A stretch of 64,000 nt of DNA from Irineochytrium annulatum. Lineage: Eukaryota; Chytridiomycota; Chytridiomycetes; Chytridiales; Chytridiaceae. The notes under the pieces are model-generated. The model was not told the origin of the DNA, searched no databases, and worked only from the letters and a program-made list of their open reading frames with translations. Where the stretch lies: assembly GCA_027600665.1 (NCBI GenBank), contig JADGJL010000019.1, forward strand, positions 20,626 through 84,625. Direction: 5' to 3'. Positions 11,140 to 21,944 of the stretch are shown here, in pieces. The position numbers were made by a program, and so were the translations under genes. Each line of letters starts with the position of its first letter. Position 1 is the first letter of the stretch.

Positions 11140-13361
11140 TCAATAATGAGCCCTCGTGGACAGGGTGTTGGACAAAGTGGAGTCGATAGCTTTAATGTCG
11201 AGCCCGTTGGCAAGCGCAATTTCACCTTTGAACGCATATACCGTTAATAAAATTGCCCACGCTACAAGGGACTAGTTTATGAACTTACAATGCCGGTTCG
11301 ACAACAACAGCGCCTTCAAATTCAGCACCTCCTCTCTCAAATCCGCAGTCAGATCCCTCAAACTCTCGTTCTCCTCCGTCAGGTGTTCAACCCTCTGCTG
11401 CAGCTCCGATACCCATGCCTTCTTCTTCTGCCGACACTTAAGGGCCGCTTGCCGGTTCTTCTCCAAGAAGGCCTTACGCTTCTCTTCCTCCGTCCCACCG
11501 TCCGCACTCGCGGAGCGTGAAGCCCCGGCATTAGTCGAGCGGCCGACTGGGCGGGATCGGCTAGACGTAGGGCGTGGGGAAGGACGTGGGGACGATCTTT
11601 CGGTGTAAGGGGAGGACGGAGACTTGGCGCGGACGAATTGGTGCAGCGGGGAGAGCCGTTGCCGTTGGGTGCTGGGTTGAATATCCATCTATTATAAACA
11701 AATCAAGCCGTAAGCATTACATGCAGACCATGCAACGGAGGAAAACCCACCCGGTCTCCTGGCATCGAGACTGGGATCGTGATCGACTCCTCCTTAAAAA
11801 TTATAGGCGGTGTCTCCTGCCTCCCCGTGTGCTCGCGCTCGTGTAACGGCGGCCGACCCCAAACCTCGGACCCGCGGCCGTCCATGTCGACGTCATCTTC
11901 ATCGGCGGCCTCAAACGCCTCGCCGGCCCTCCTTTTCCGCCCACCGGCAACCGCGGCGCCGCGCGCCGGCTGCCGACGCTGCTGCTGCGCTATCCGTTCC
12001 GCGTACCCAGACCCCGGGTTCGCCGGCGGCGGCATCGAATTCTGGCCGCCTTTAACGTGCGGTAGTGGCGGGCCTTCCGTGAGTGGATTCGACGTGGCTG
12101 CAGCCGCGGCCGCCACGACCAGGTTGGTGAGCGCGGATGTTGTCGCTGGCGGGGGGGTCTGGTTGGCACCATGGACGGGCGTCGGGTCCCTCGACGAAGC
12201 GGAAAGACTCGCGATGGTTGTGGGCGGGGAGTTCTTGACGTAAATAGCCGAGTCCGAGGACGCGGAGGAGGTGGAAAGCGGAGCGGTTAAGGCCGTCGCT
12301 GCCGGCGCGTCGGGTGCGTCCTGCTGGCCACTTTCAGGGTCCTGATGCTTTGCCGAAGACGCGGCAGAGGCGGATACGTGGTGGTGCTGGTGGTGGTGAG
12401 ATGGTGGCGGCGGCGGGGCCATAATTGATGATGAGTAAAATCGAGGAGAGAAAAGTGGTCGCGAGAACACGTCCATCCGGTCGAGCAAGGATGCCGGTGA
12501 GAAGCACCCGGCGCCGGAACTGTTGGCACCGGCGCTCAGGGTCGCGCTGGTGGTAGAACTGCTATTCAGGCCAGCCGGATGTCGGCCGGCAGAGGTAAGG
12601 AGCGGCGGCAGGACAGGCTTCGGGCTCGCGCTGTAGCCGAATACGGAAGAGGTTGCAAGGAAGGATGGCGGGGGTGGCTGGCCGAAGGAAGAGGATGAGG
12701 GCCCAGAGCCCGCTGAGAAGCTTTGCTCGAAGATGTTCGGCTCCATCTCTAACTTCGACACCGACGCGAGAAAACGATTCGGCGTCTGCTCAATCGTCGG
12801 CAACGGCGAGGGTGATATGCCCATCGGGAAGTCCAGGAGCCCGTTGTTCAGCCGGTGTTGGATCATCGTGGCGTTCGCGTTCGACGGCGCGATTTGAGAC
12901 AATGACGGTAGAGTGGAAGAAGGTCCGCGCGAGTTGACCGCGGCGGCAAGGGGGTTCTCAAAGTACGAGTTCGGCGACTGAGGTGCAGGTGGTTTTTCAA
13001 TCGAACCAGACAAGGGCATGGGCAGCGAGCACGCTGTCTCCAGAAGATCAACGTCCAGGCTCAGATCTGGTGGCGGCAGCGAGGTAAGGTCGAATACCGA
13101 GTCGAGGAGCGAAAGCAACGGCGAGTCGCTCTGCGCCGGAAGAACCGAGATGGGGCTGACGGTGTCTGGGGAGGAAGTTCCCGAGACGACGGGGTCGAGC
13201 GCTGGTGGTGGCGTCGGCGACGGTGATGGAGGGCTATGGACAGACTCGGGAGCCGGAGCGGGAGGCGCCGGGGCGGATGAGCTCGATGACGTTCTCACTG
13301 TCTCGTCAGGCGACGTACACCCGACGTCATCCACAGCAGTCGTGCACGATGTCATCGTCAT
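11140..13361 (-). CDS. Atf1/CREB-type bZIP transcription factor
   Basis: Stress-responsive regulator expected to act under a Hog1/Sty1-type MAP kinase. The basic region and zipper are in exon 2: KRKAFLEKNRQAALKCRQKK, then leucines at heptad spacing, ending NLKALLLSNRHC. This strongly resembles Atf1, Atf21 and mammalian ATF2. The long first exon (to 11721) is Ser/Pro-rich and includes EPNIFEQSF and NPLAAAVNSRG, resembling the HRA region of Atf1. Intron 1 is only 32 nt (11689-11720, phase 0) and intron 2 is 63 nt (11226-11288). The last exon encodes EIALANGLDIKAID and stops at 11140. The frame is open upstream to 13412 but begins with TTG, so the ATG at 13361 is chosen. Confidence 0.9.
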
Positions 13362-13630
13362 CGCAGACTCCAGCAAAAAAGAATGAGACCCCACCGAAAA
13401 TGACTTTGCCAAATTCTGCCGGAAAACTACTCTTATCCTTTACACCCCTGAAAAATTCTAAGTGCCCGGCGCGCAGATATTGGTCAACAAATATTTCGTA
13501 TTCTTCACCATGGTCAGACCCTAAGGATTAACGCGTCAACAAGAACTAACAGGGATAATAGTATAGTGTATATTGTGAGACCAAACAGTGGATGACGATT
13601 ACACCACAATCCTCCATCTCTGCGTTAACT

Positions 13631-15100
13631 CTACTTGTAGTACCGGCTCGGCACGAACGGCATCTTAACAACTTTGGCCTTCTGCACCCTGTTCCTCACC
13701 GTGACCATGAGCTCGGTTCCAATCTTATGGTGGCCGTCAGCGACATATCCCATAGCGATGTTCTGCTTGAGAACTGGAGAAGGACAGCCCGACGTCACTT
13801 TGCCAATGATGGTTCCGGAGGTGGTCGAAATTGGGGCGTTTTCTGTTAACAGTGTTGTCAATGGCGGCATGAGGTGTAAATGGCAAGGACCAAAAGATGG
13901 AACTGCTCCACCCTCCACCAATATAAACTTTCCCTTTCCTCGACCTACCTCTAGCCGGCGAGCCCTCGACAATCAGACCGACCCTCCTCCTCTCCACCTT
14001 CACCTCCTTCCTCACCTGGCCCAACACCCTCTTTTCCCCCAAAAAGCCGCCCTTCTCCCTCCTCCCCTTCCCAATAGTCCACGTCAGCCCCGCCTCGACG
14101 GGAGATGTCGTATCATCAATATCATGCCCATATAGACACAGCCCAGCCTCGAGTCTCAGGCTGTCACGCGCACCAAGGCCCGCAAGCTCAACGGACAGCT
14201 GCGCAAGGAGGGCCGTCGCAAGGGAAACGGCTTGGGAGTGCGGAAGGGACAGCTCAAAGCCGTCCTCGCCGGTGTAGCCACAGCGGGAAATGGTCAAAGG
14301 AATAGTGGAAGTGGCTTTGGGGAGCGTGAGTTTGGTCGTGGTGGAGCTCATGAATTTAAGATCGGGGAGGGAGAAGGAGGGGTTTAGGGCGGAGAGGGCC
14401 TAGATTCCATAATCGGAAATTGTACCGGTGAGATGTTGGTTCTTAAGGCTAGGCACTACCCACGCCTCGATTGGACTCTCACCTCGGCCGCCTTAGGGCC
14501 CTGAAGAGCCAACAGAGCGTGATCCACCACCTCCACCTTAACATCCCCCTTAAACGCCTTCCTGTGCTTCTCCACGTGTTGTCTAATTTTCTCCGCGCTC
14601 CCGGCGTTGTTCACAACCCCGAAAGTCGTGTCGTCGATTCTCGTGATGACCGTGTCGTCCACGATCCCGCCCTCCTCGTTTGTAAAAACCGACAGCGTCG
14701 ACTGACCCGCGGGCAGGGCGGACGTGTCGGCCACAACGAGCGTCTCGAGGAATCGAGCCGCATCCTTGCCCGACCACCTGGCGTTAGGTGATCAGCTCTT
14801 GCCTTCGGTGAATACACAGTCGACGTAAACACTTACCTCGTCTGCATCATGTGGCCGACATCGAACAAACTCGCGTTCTCCCTCGTCCAGTGATGGCTGG
14901 CAAGCACGCCGAGTTTTTGATACTGCAGCGGCATGGACCAGCCGGCGAACTCGACCATCTTGCCGCCGTTCGCGACGTGGAAGTCGTGCAGGGCCGTGCG
15001 GGACCAGTTGGCCTACATCGATCAATATAAAAGCAGGTAAGAGCAGTGAGAAGGCCGAAGGATAACGTACCGCGGCCGTAGAGAAGCGACGAGCGAGCAT
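13631..15100 (-). CDS. GCV1: Glycine cleavage system T protein (aminomethyltransferase), mitochondrial
   Basis: Transfers the methylene group from the glycine-derived aminomethyl-lipoyl arm of H protein to tetrahydrofolate. It starts [10 protein letters not shown], a mitochondrial presequence, and after an intron continues [20 protein letters not shown], then [11 protein letters not shown]. Later exons give [43 protein letters not shown] and [19 protein letters not shown]. The C terminus reads [20 protein letters not shown]. Family order and length are complete. At least four introns were placed; one (about 14779-14840) joins HMMQT to [12 protein letters not shown]. The start is 73 bp from RER1 on the opposite strand, so the two share a promoter region. 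Confidence 0.95.
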
Positions 15101-15173
15101 CGTCAGAGTCGCGTTGTGAAAACGGAGCAGTCCCAAATTCTGTTGACGAGCGAGCAGACGAGGAGGGCCCGTG

Positions 15174-16383
15174 ATGGAGACCGCACCCGACAAGCCGAGC
15201 GGCGCCGCCGTCCAGATCCTGGCGCTCCAGCGGCGTTTCCAGACGATCCTGGACCAGACCACGCCGTACCACTACCAGAGATGGGCGGCGACCGCCGGCC
15301 TGCTTCTCCTCTACTTCATACGCGTCTGGATCATCTCTGCTTACTACATCGTCACGGTGCGTGCCCTGGAGACACCCTGGACGCGCGCATTCTGTGGAGG
15401 CGGATGATGTATGATGGGGCTGTTGCATTGTGACGATGAGGGACGAGCCGGACGGCCGGATCTTCCACGGGCGCCTGGATCGTCTCGGCTGTCCGTGGCC
15501 GGGATGGGCATCGCGGTGCTATGGTAGTCGACTGCACCGGGGGATTTTCTCTCATCGTCGAGTCGAAATGATTTGGACGAGTGGTGCATTGGACGGCGGA
15601 CTGCGGCCCGTGGAGGCCCTCTTTGTATGGATGGGCGGATATGGCCAGTACTTTTTGTATGGATGTGGAACATGGCCCTACAAACGAGTTTTTCGGTCGT
15701 TTTCCCGCTGGGCTCTTACTGTCGGAAATTTCCATACCACAGTACGCTCTCGGCATCTACCTCCTAAACCTGTTCCTTGGTTTCCTCCAACCGAAATTTG
15801 ACCCTGCTGCGGATCTTGACGGGGAGGACGAGGAGGACAAGGAGGCGCCTGGGCTGCCGACGCAGAACGATGACGAGTTTAAGCCCTTCATCCGGCGGCT
15901 GCCTGAATTTAAATTTTGGTTTGTATTGATTGCATCCTTCGTTCTATCAGATTCCGCGAAGCTTCGGCAGGGTGTATTTGTTTGATATGCTGAGTTTTCT
16001 TCTTTGCCCAGGTTCTGGGCGACAAGAGGCATCGCGACGGCGCTTTTGTGCACGTTCTTCCCATTTTTGGATGTGCCCGTTTTCTGGCCAATCCTGCTGT
16101 GAGCATGGTTCTTTGTCTTCTTTTTTAAAGAGTCCCTAACGTGAAAAAAAAAATTACAGAATGTACTTCCTCGTGTTGTTCGGCATCACGATGAAGCAGC
16201 GGATTAAGCACATGATAAAATACAAGTACGTTAACATGCGTTTGTTGCACGCGATGTTCATGATTACGAGTACTAACTATATGCTGCCCCACCAGGTACG
16301 TCCCATGGGATTTGGGGAAGAAGAGTTACGGGGGAGGTGGTGGCGGGAAGGCATCGGGCTCTCCGAACAAAAGCAAGGATTGA
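15174..16383 (+). CDS. RER1: Rer1, ER-retrieval receptor
   Basis: Golgi membrane protein with four transmembrane segments that returns ER membrane proteins via COPI. Exon 1 carries TTPYHYQRWAATAGLLLLYF and the first membrane segments. After a 386-nt intron (15357-15742) it continues YALGIYLLNLFLGFLQPKFD. Then EFKFW joins FWATRGIATALLCTFF and DVPVFWPILL, followed by MYFLVLFGITMKQRIKHMIK, all diagnostic of Rer1. The last intron (about 16225-16294, phase 2) restores KYKYVPWDLGKKS before a Gly-rich tail, stopping at 16381. The start is the ATG at 15174; the GTG just before it is in frame but not used. Confidence 0.95.
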
Positions 16384-18324
16384 GTCAACATCGCGGACTA
16401 TATTATACTTTCGTTTTCGTTGTCATTATCGGGTAATACACTAAATAAAGGCGTTGTTGCGCTTTGGCTCGCAATCGGTGACGTTTTTTTGAGCAACATT
16501 TATGCTTCTGCTTCGGTACCTTTATGCCAATGTCTGTTGCATTGATTTGTGTTGCGAATTTGAGCGCTTGCTCGTCATGGAACCCGATTCGACACGACAG
16601 TTTGACTAACAGAGTTTGCAAGGAACTATCTGACGGAGAGACGGAACTAAGGTACCACTGTGCAAATTACCAATACCCGAATTCATAGATTGAAATTCTT
16701 TGAAGTGTGCATGGATCGGGTGATGCAATTCCTTAACTAAGATGCAGGGTTGTCAGTCAACTTGCGGCGGTCAGCAGCGGACGCGTCGTTTCACATTGTT
16801 ACTACATGCGGGAATCGCTATTGTTACTAAGGCAGCTAGTTGCCTTGAAGTACGGATATGTTGCACGCGGCTTCTACATTTGGATATGTATACGAGGGTC
16901 GTTAAGAGATTCTGAAAGCAACGAAGTACTAATGAGGTAGTCGAAAATGAGTTGCCGTGTCAACATAAGTCTCCTTTGCTACAGGGATCATGAATGGAAA
17001 GCTTTTTGGACGGCAGGCAAGTATCATTTGTCGGCTGCTTTTTAACGATGTAAAAGAAATCGAGATTCGGCAGCTGTTGGCCGAATTTCATGGGAAGGTG
17101 CTAAGTTGCCGTTGTCGCTGAGGCCGCCAGATAAATCATCGTCGCTCCTCCAGACGCAAGCATATCTTACGCCGAAGAGCAGGGCAGACATGAGGACTTG
17201 ATAAATGCTTCGTTGTACGTGGTATCACGACGCCATTATAGCCCGGTTTGGCCTTTCGTCGGAGCTACTACCGCGCAGTATCCTGCCTCACTCTTTCACG
17301 CCCTTCGGGCCAGAATTCTTCAATATAATGCAGTTAGTGCTTAGAATTCTGATTCCACGCCTATGCTTTCCGAAACTTTTGTGAAGAGTATTCCGGGAGG
17401 TCAACGTGTTTACTCCTCTGTCTCGCAGTTAACGAGCTTTACCATGTGAAGGAAACGCCGGACGTTTTGGCACACACTGTAGCGACGTGGTGGCATTATA
17501 TGATGCCTCATACAGGGAACGACGTACGCAGGAGTCGTGCTGTCATGGCGTTATGGGCAACTAACGTTTGTCTACTTCCGAATATTGCTGGTTGATAATA
17601 CGGCATGAGCGCAGAGTTGGAAAATCCCCGGCGGAGGAGACGAGCCAACGGAGAACTGTCTTCCAGCAATCCCCGGTTGGGTTTTCAAGGGCAATAATTA
17701 TAACATTTGGCGGTCGTAGGGTTTTTTTTTTACAGGCAAACAGGTGAGACTGGGAAGAGTCCGCCATAAGTTACAGGATGAGAGAGATGAGCTCGTTAAA
17801 CCTCGTGCGCAAATTGACGTGTTGCCAAGTGGCAGCTAGAAGAGGCGATAAAAACTTGTTTGGAGCAAAATATCTGGGGTTGGATTGCTTCTGTGTCGCC
17901 GCTGTCTTTCTGCCTTCACCTTATAAAAGTTTCCGCAACATGACGGCAACGACACGACGAAATTGCAGGTGAAAGATCGACCACCCGCGACGAGAGTGTT
18001 GATGAAGCTTGCGTCGTTGAGCTTTAGGACAGGGTTTTGAGGAAGGTGGATGGGTTTCGTGAATGGTGACGGGGTTGATACTGCAGCATGATGTAGCTAA
18101 TATTGCACGTTACGGGGAGCTCTCGCACGCAACCACGGCCAATAAAACCGGCTAATTCATTCAACGACAATGAGTGCAGCGGCCTCCCGCAGAATCCGAA
18201 ATTTGCATCGTCGAAGTTGCTTGGAACTTCAATCTCCGCCCGCCCACTATCGACCAACACCCTCGCCCGCTCCGCCTACTCATCGTCAACGCCCTCCCGC
18301 CGTCAGATCTCCTCCGTTGTCCTG
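16384..18324. other. Long stretch with no recognised gene
   Basis: About 1.9 kb between RER1 and the repeat protein. I could not find conserved exons on either strand. The longest open frames are short: the minus-strand 17561-17767, beginning MADSSQSHLFACKKK, and a minus-strand frame at 18024-18260 containing FDDANFGFCGRPLHSLSL. Neither is recognised. Composition is near 50% GC with no tandem repeats, terminal repeats or transposase. It may hold an unrecognised gene split into many small exons, a noncoding RNA or simply spacer. Confidence 0.4.
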
Positions 18325-19343
18325 ATGCCACAGCAACCCAAGCAGCCTCATCACCGAGGTGATGGCCCTGTTTCCTCCGTTTTCTCAATGCTTAGCCCTT
18401 GGTGGGTGCCCATGCTGCATGCAGGCCGTCGGAGCCGTCATCTGACCCATCATCGCTCTTTAGCTCCCGGATGTGCATGCTCTCGAGCCCGGATATCGCC
18501 CCGCTCTCGAGCACCGACACCACGCAGGTCATCGCGGCATGCAGCACGTTGTCGCTCCACATGAACTACCTCAACACCTGTGCGACGAACTACGGCTGCC
18601 CAGACGCTGACGAGGTCTCGAAGCTGCCGGACGGCTGCCGCGCTTTCCTTGAGTCCGTGCCAAAATTGGATGTGCCCGAAAGCATCAAGGCTCAGGCGAA
18701 GGATGCCCTCGCCGGCCGGATTCCGGGGGCTAAGAGATCGACCGGAGGGAAGAAAGGAGGCAAGGGGAAGAAGAAGGGGAAAGCCGCCAATCCGCCGGCG
18801 GCTGGCGAACCACTGCCAAACATCCCGGGTGCAATGCCATACCATATCCCTGGTGCGATGCCGTACCAGGTTCCCGGCGCGATGCCGCACCACCAAGTCC
18901 CTGGAGCGATGCCGTACGTGCCCGGCGCCATGCCTCCCGAGAACGGTGCATACCCATACATCCCTGGAGCAATGCCACCGGGAGAAGGCCAGTACCCACC
19001 CGTCTACAGCATTCCTGGCGCGGCGCCGCCCATCTACCCGCCGCACGTCCCCGGAGCCGCGCCGCCACACGCGGGGGCACCCGGTTACCCGCCGCTGCGG
19101 CACGCGCACGTCGAGGTCCCGCAAGTGTCGCCGACGGCCTACAAGGCGGCCGTGATCACACCGGGCCCCGTAAAGGACCCGTGGAACAGGACGGATCTTC
19201 ACCCAGCCGCGTTCCCGCCGCCGGATTTTGCGTCTGAGGAGCCCGGATTTTTGGAGGAACCGATCTTGTTTAGCCTAAGGATGACGGTGTGGTTCCTCGT
19301 GTTGGGGATTATGCTTGTCAAGCTTGTAGAGAAGCTGTTTTAG
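18325..19343 (+). CDS. Tail-anchored protein with IPGAMP repeats, function unknown
   Basis: Not recognised. A Cys-containing N-terminal part (IAACSTLSLHMNYLNTC, CPDADEV, DGCRAFLESVPKLD) is followed by a very basic patch (GGKKGGKGKKKGKAA) and eight (I/V)PGA(M/A)P repeats. A Pro-rich segment then leads to a single C-terminal hydrophobic helix (MTVWFLVLGIMLVKLV) ending seven residues before the stop. That layout suggests a tail-anchored protein with its bulk in the cytosol. The start is uncertain. An ATG at 18325 (MPQQPKQPHHRGDG) can be spliced over 18402-18463 in phase 2; otherwise the ATG at 18471 begins the main exon. No signal peptide is visible. Confidence 0.65.
18822..19065 (+). repeat. 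Eight degenerate IPGAMP-coding repeats
   Basis: Coding repeat within the tail-anchored protein gene. Six copies read (I/V)PGAMP and the last two (I/V)PGAAP. They are separated by spacers of about 2 to 13 residues rich in Pro, Tyr, His and Gln. Synonymous codons vary between copies, so the array is not a recent DNA-level duplication. Confidence 0.9.
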
Positions 19344-19724
19344 CTGGGTTTCATACAAGGTGCGTACGGCCGGAGATGTTCTCAAGGGTGCCAATGCAGC
19401 ATTTATTTATGCAACGGAGGTAGTACATCGCGGTTGAGATTTATTAAACGCACAAAGGCGGGTCTTATTGTGATGTAAATAAATCATTGTATTCTTCTCA
19501 ATGGAAATGGAATGAACTCTATTCTGTTCATTGGGCACCACCAAATATCGAGACGTGACATGATGTCGAGAGTTATGTATTCACATAAGAACAAGGTGCT
19601 ATGCGCTAAGTAACCAAACATCTAACAAATACACGTTTTCGTCACGAACAAGGGAGATATCACTATGACACTGTAACGGAAGGAAGGAAAATGATATGCA
19701 CTGCACTGCCGACTCGATCATCCA
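19344..19724. other. Convergent 3' spacer
   Basis: About 380 bases between the stops of the repeat protein and the metallothionein gene, AT-rich with aataaat-like stretches near 19480 that may serve 3' end formation. Nothing else was seen. Confidence 0.5.
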
Positions 19725-20058
19725 TCATCCGCACTTGCACTCCTTTCCGTCCTTAGTACACGTGCAAGAATCACCACAGGAACACTGGATAAAAGAGTCA
19801 GCACTAAGTCCCGTGCTCACGCGATCTCGTCATGCTCACCTTGTGCTCCTTGGCGGCCGGCTTAGCGCTGGCCTTCGAGCAGCCGCAAGCGGCTCCGGAC
19901 TTCGTGCAAGAGCAGGCGCCCTCGCACTGGCAAGACGGGGCGGCCTTCGGGGCCACATCCTTGACCGACGCGCCACAGTGGCAGGCCTTGCCGGCAGCCG
20001 TGCAGGAGCAGCTGTCTCCACAACCGCAGTGGTGAGAGGCGGGGGCGGGGGCAGACAT
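19725..20058 (-). CDS. Metallothionein with three identical-pattern Cys modules
   Basis: Small Cys-rich metal-binding protein for copper, zinc or cadmium buffering. Three modules each fit C-x-C-x3-C-x-C-x6-C-x-C: CGCGDSCSCTAAGKACHC, CQCEGACSCTKSGAACGC and CSCGDSCTCTKDGKECKC. That gives eighteen cysteines in a 92-residue protein with no aromatic residues apart from His. Linkers are Ala/Lys-rich (DVAPKAAP; KASAKPAAKEHK). The last module is carried entirely by a 60-nt final exon (19725-19784) after an intron of 55 nt (19785-19839). The chosen start is MSAPAPASHH at 20058; an in-frame upstream codon at about 20109 would add MNHFESLREPPPPS. The metal preference cannot be told from sequence. Confidence 0.88.
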
Positions 20059-20144
20059 GGTGTCGTGAGAGGGCGGTGGAGGTTCTCGAAGAGATTCGAA
20101 GTGGTTCAATTTTTTGTGCTGTTACGTACAATGCTTTATAATGC

Positions 20145-21200
20145 CTATTCCGAATCCGAACCATAATCCGCCATCATCATCAACCCCTTCGCTAGCGCCT
20201 TCGTAGGCGACGGCTTCTTCACCTCCGGCTCCACCGCCTTTCGTTTCCGAACAATCCCCAAATCCTCCGCCTTCCGCTTGACTGGCTGCGTCGCCGACTT
20301 TCCAACCACAACGTTAAACGCATCCGGCTTCGCTCCGTCGTCAAGCGACACGTTGACGCCCCCAGCCGCGCCGAAACCGGAGTCGTCCGCCAATTCTCCG
20401 TCCATTAACCGCCGGACCTGATCCCCGTCCGCGCTTTTGAACATAGCTCTCGCGACGGCCTCGTCCTCCTCCTCCTGCCTCCTCATTGCAGCCTCGGCCT
20501 TCGACTGCTTTGACGTCAAAATCCGGTCCAGCAACGCATCCGCCCCAACGCGCTCGCTCATTGCGTTCTTCGTCCGAATCTCATCCAAAGCGTCCAAAAT
20601 GTCCATTTCCCGCTTCGAATCCAGCGTCCTGTTCTCGAGCGCCTTCATCGGGTTGTTCTCCTCCTCCTTTTCCTTCTCCTGCTTCAACTCCTCATCTACA
20701 TCCTTCTCCTCCCGCCATGGCTCGAAGTTCCTCTGCGCGCCGTGCTCGGCCACGTAGTCCGAGTTCCGCGGGTCTGTCTTGAAGGTGATCTCGGCAGAGC
20801 ATTTCGGGCAGCGAACGTAGAAGCGGAAAATCTGAATGCCAAGATATGTCTCGTTCTCGACGCGTTCCTTCCGCGCGTTGAACTTCTTTCCCTTGTAAAT
20901 ATACTCGCCGCAGGTCTCGCATCGCATCGAGAAGGGTGTCATGAGTCGGACTTTGTGTTGCTCATCCTTTGGCATGCGACGCCTCGGGATCTTCGCCGGA
21001 TCGAAGTCCGGCTTTTAAATACGTGCATTAGGGCGGTTAGAAAGGCGCCCGGTCATTTAAGCATAAATGCAAGTGGCTCTTACCGGAAAGTATTTGTTCT
21101 TGGATCAACATAGCGCCGACAGGCAGGGAGGATGAGAGTGAATCGTTAGCTATCATGTAGAACTAGTAGAGCTGCTTACCAAAACTTTACGCTCCGACAT
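20145..21200 (-). CDS. YJU2: Splicing factor YJU2 (CWC16/CCDC94)
   Basis: Step-one spliceosome factor that joins the Prp19 complex and acts near the branch site. The main exon (20145 to about 21011) encodes PRRRMPKDEQHKVRLMTPF, a CETCGEY...RCPKCSAEI zinc-binding pair, then a charged coiled region with RTLDSKREMDILDALDEI and a Lys-rich tail. The N terminus is spliced from MSERKVL (21180-21200), a 15-nt exon (21084-21098, NKYFP) and PDFDPAKIP. This matches the family start MSERK.LNKYYPPDFDP. The intact reading frame, zinc ligands and tail indicate a functional gene. A truncated relative lies head to head at 21294. Confidence 0.93.
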
Positions 21201-21293
21201 GTCTGCTGGTGGGAGGCGAGGGCCAAGGTTGAGGATTAGCTGTGAAGGCAGGCACGTTCAATGAACTTCGACAAAATTTGACCGCCTCCACTT

Positions 21294-21635
21294 ATGCCAC
21301 TCGCACGCGACAACGGACTACGCAGCTTTAAAGGCGCTCCATCTCCTCATGCTAACCCCTTCCGCGTCAATAGCATGCCACGAACAGTTCGGCTGATTAC
21401 TCCCTTCCCGATGCAATGCGAGAGCTGCGGGGAGCACATCCTCAACGGCAGGAAGCTCAACGCGCGCAAGGAGACCGTCGAGGACGAGATGTACCTCAAC
21501 ATTCCAACCTTCCGCTTCTGCTTTCGCTGCGCCAAGTGCTCGACTGAGATCGCTTTCAGGACTGACGCGCGAAATTCGAGTTATGCGCTCGAGCGTGGCG
21601 CGACGAGAACTTTTGATTATTTCGATATTCAATAA
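21294..21635 (+). pseudogene. Truncated YJU2-like copy, divergent from YJU2
   Basis: An ORF whose second half (about 21375-21617) aligns without gaps to the zinc-binding domain of the neighbouring YJU2: VRLITPFPMQCESCGEHI and RCAKCSTEIAF keep all four zinc cysteines. By eye about 48 of 76 aligned residues are identical. The family N-terminal NKYFPPDFDP is missing, replaced by unrelated sequence. Similarity ends at ATRTF, followed by six unrelated residues and two tandem stops, so the coiled tail is absent. It could be a decayed inverted duplicate or a short zinc-only protein kept by selection. The retained cysteines despite strong divergence favour the second slightly. No transcription signal was identified. 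Confidence 0.7.
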
Positions 21636-21944
21636 TGAGAACCCGAGGACAAGGACACCGTGCAAGGCAAGTAGGAGGGTGTTGCGGAGGGGTGTTGCAA
21701 ATATTGAAGAAAAGCTGCTGTATGCTCAGCTGATGTCTCGCTTGCTGATAATTCACCTAATTAGTACCTTGGGTGGATTTAATAAAAAAATTTGTATGCT
21801 AGAGCGACTGAGCACCTTGGATGCATCTTTTCTCTAAACATGCAAAACTACATTGTTGCCCGCTATTACGATTAACACATTTTAATGTTATCGCGTCATA
21901 TGTCAAAAGATGTACATGTCGTCGTTGAATGCGTGCTCTGCTAT
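21636..21944. other. Short spacer after the YJU2-like copy
   Basis: About 310 bases, AT-rich, between the truncated YJU2 copy and the BSD-domain gene. A short in-frame remnant just past the double stop (EPEDKDTVQGK) faintly resembles the next part of YJU2. Nothing else was seen. Confidence 0.4.

Noticed and set aside
11779..13531. Several 100-150 codon plus-strand ORFs opposite the bZIP gene
   Set aside because: Antisense shadows of the Ser/Pro-rich first exon; no conserved features.
16680..16800. Short runs reminiscent of small-subunit rRNA (for example gaaattcttt and gcaattcctt)
   Set aside because: Matches are only about ten bases, out of order and not flanked by other rRNA landmarks.
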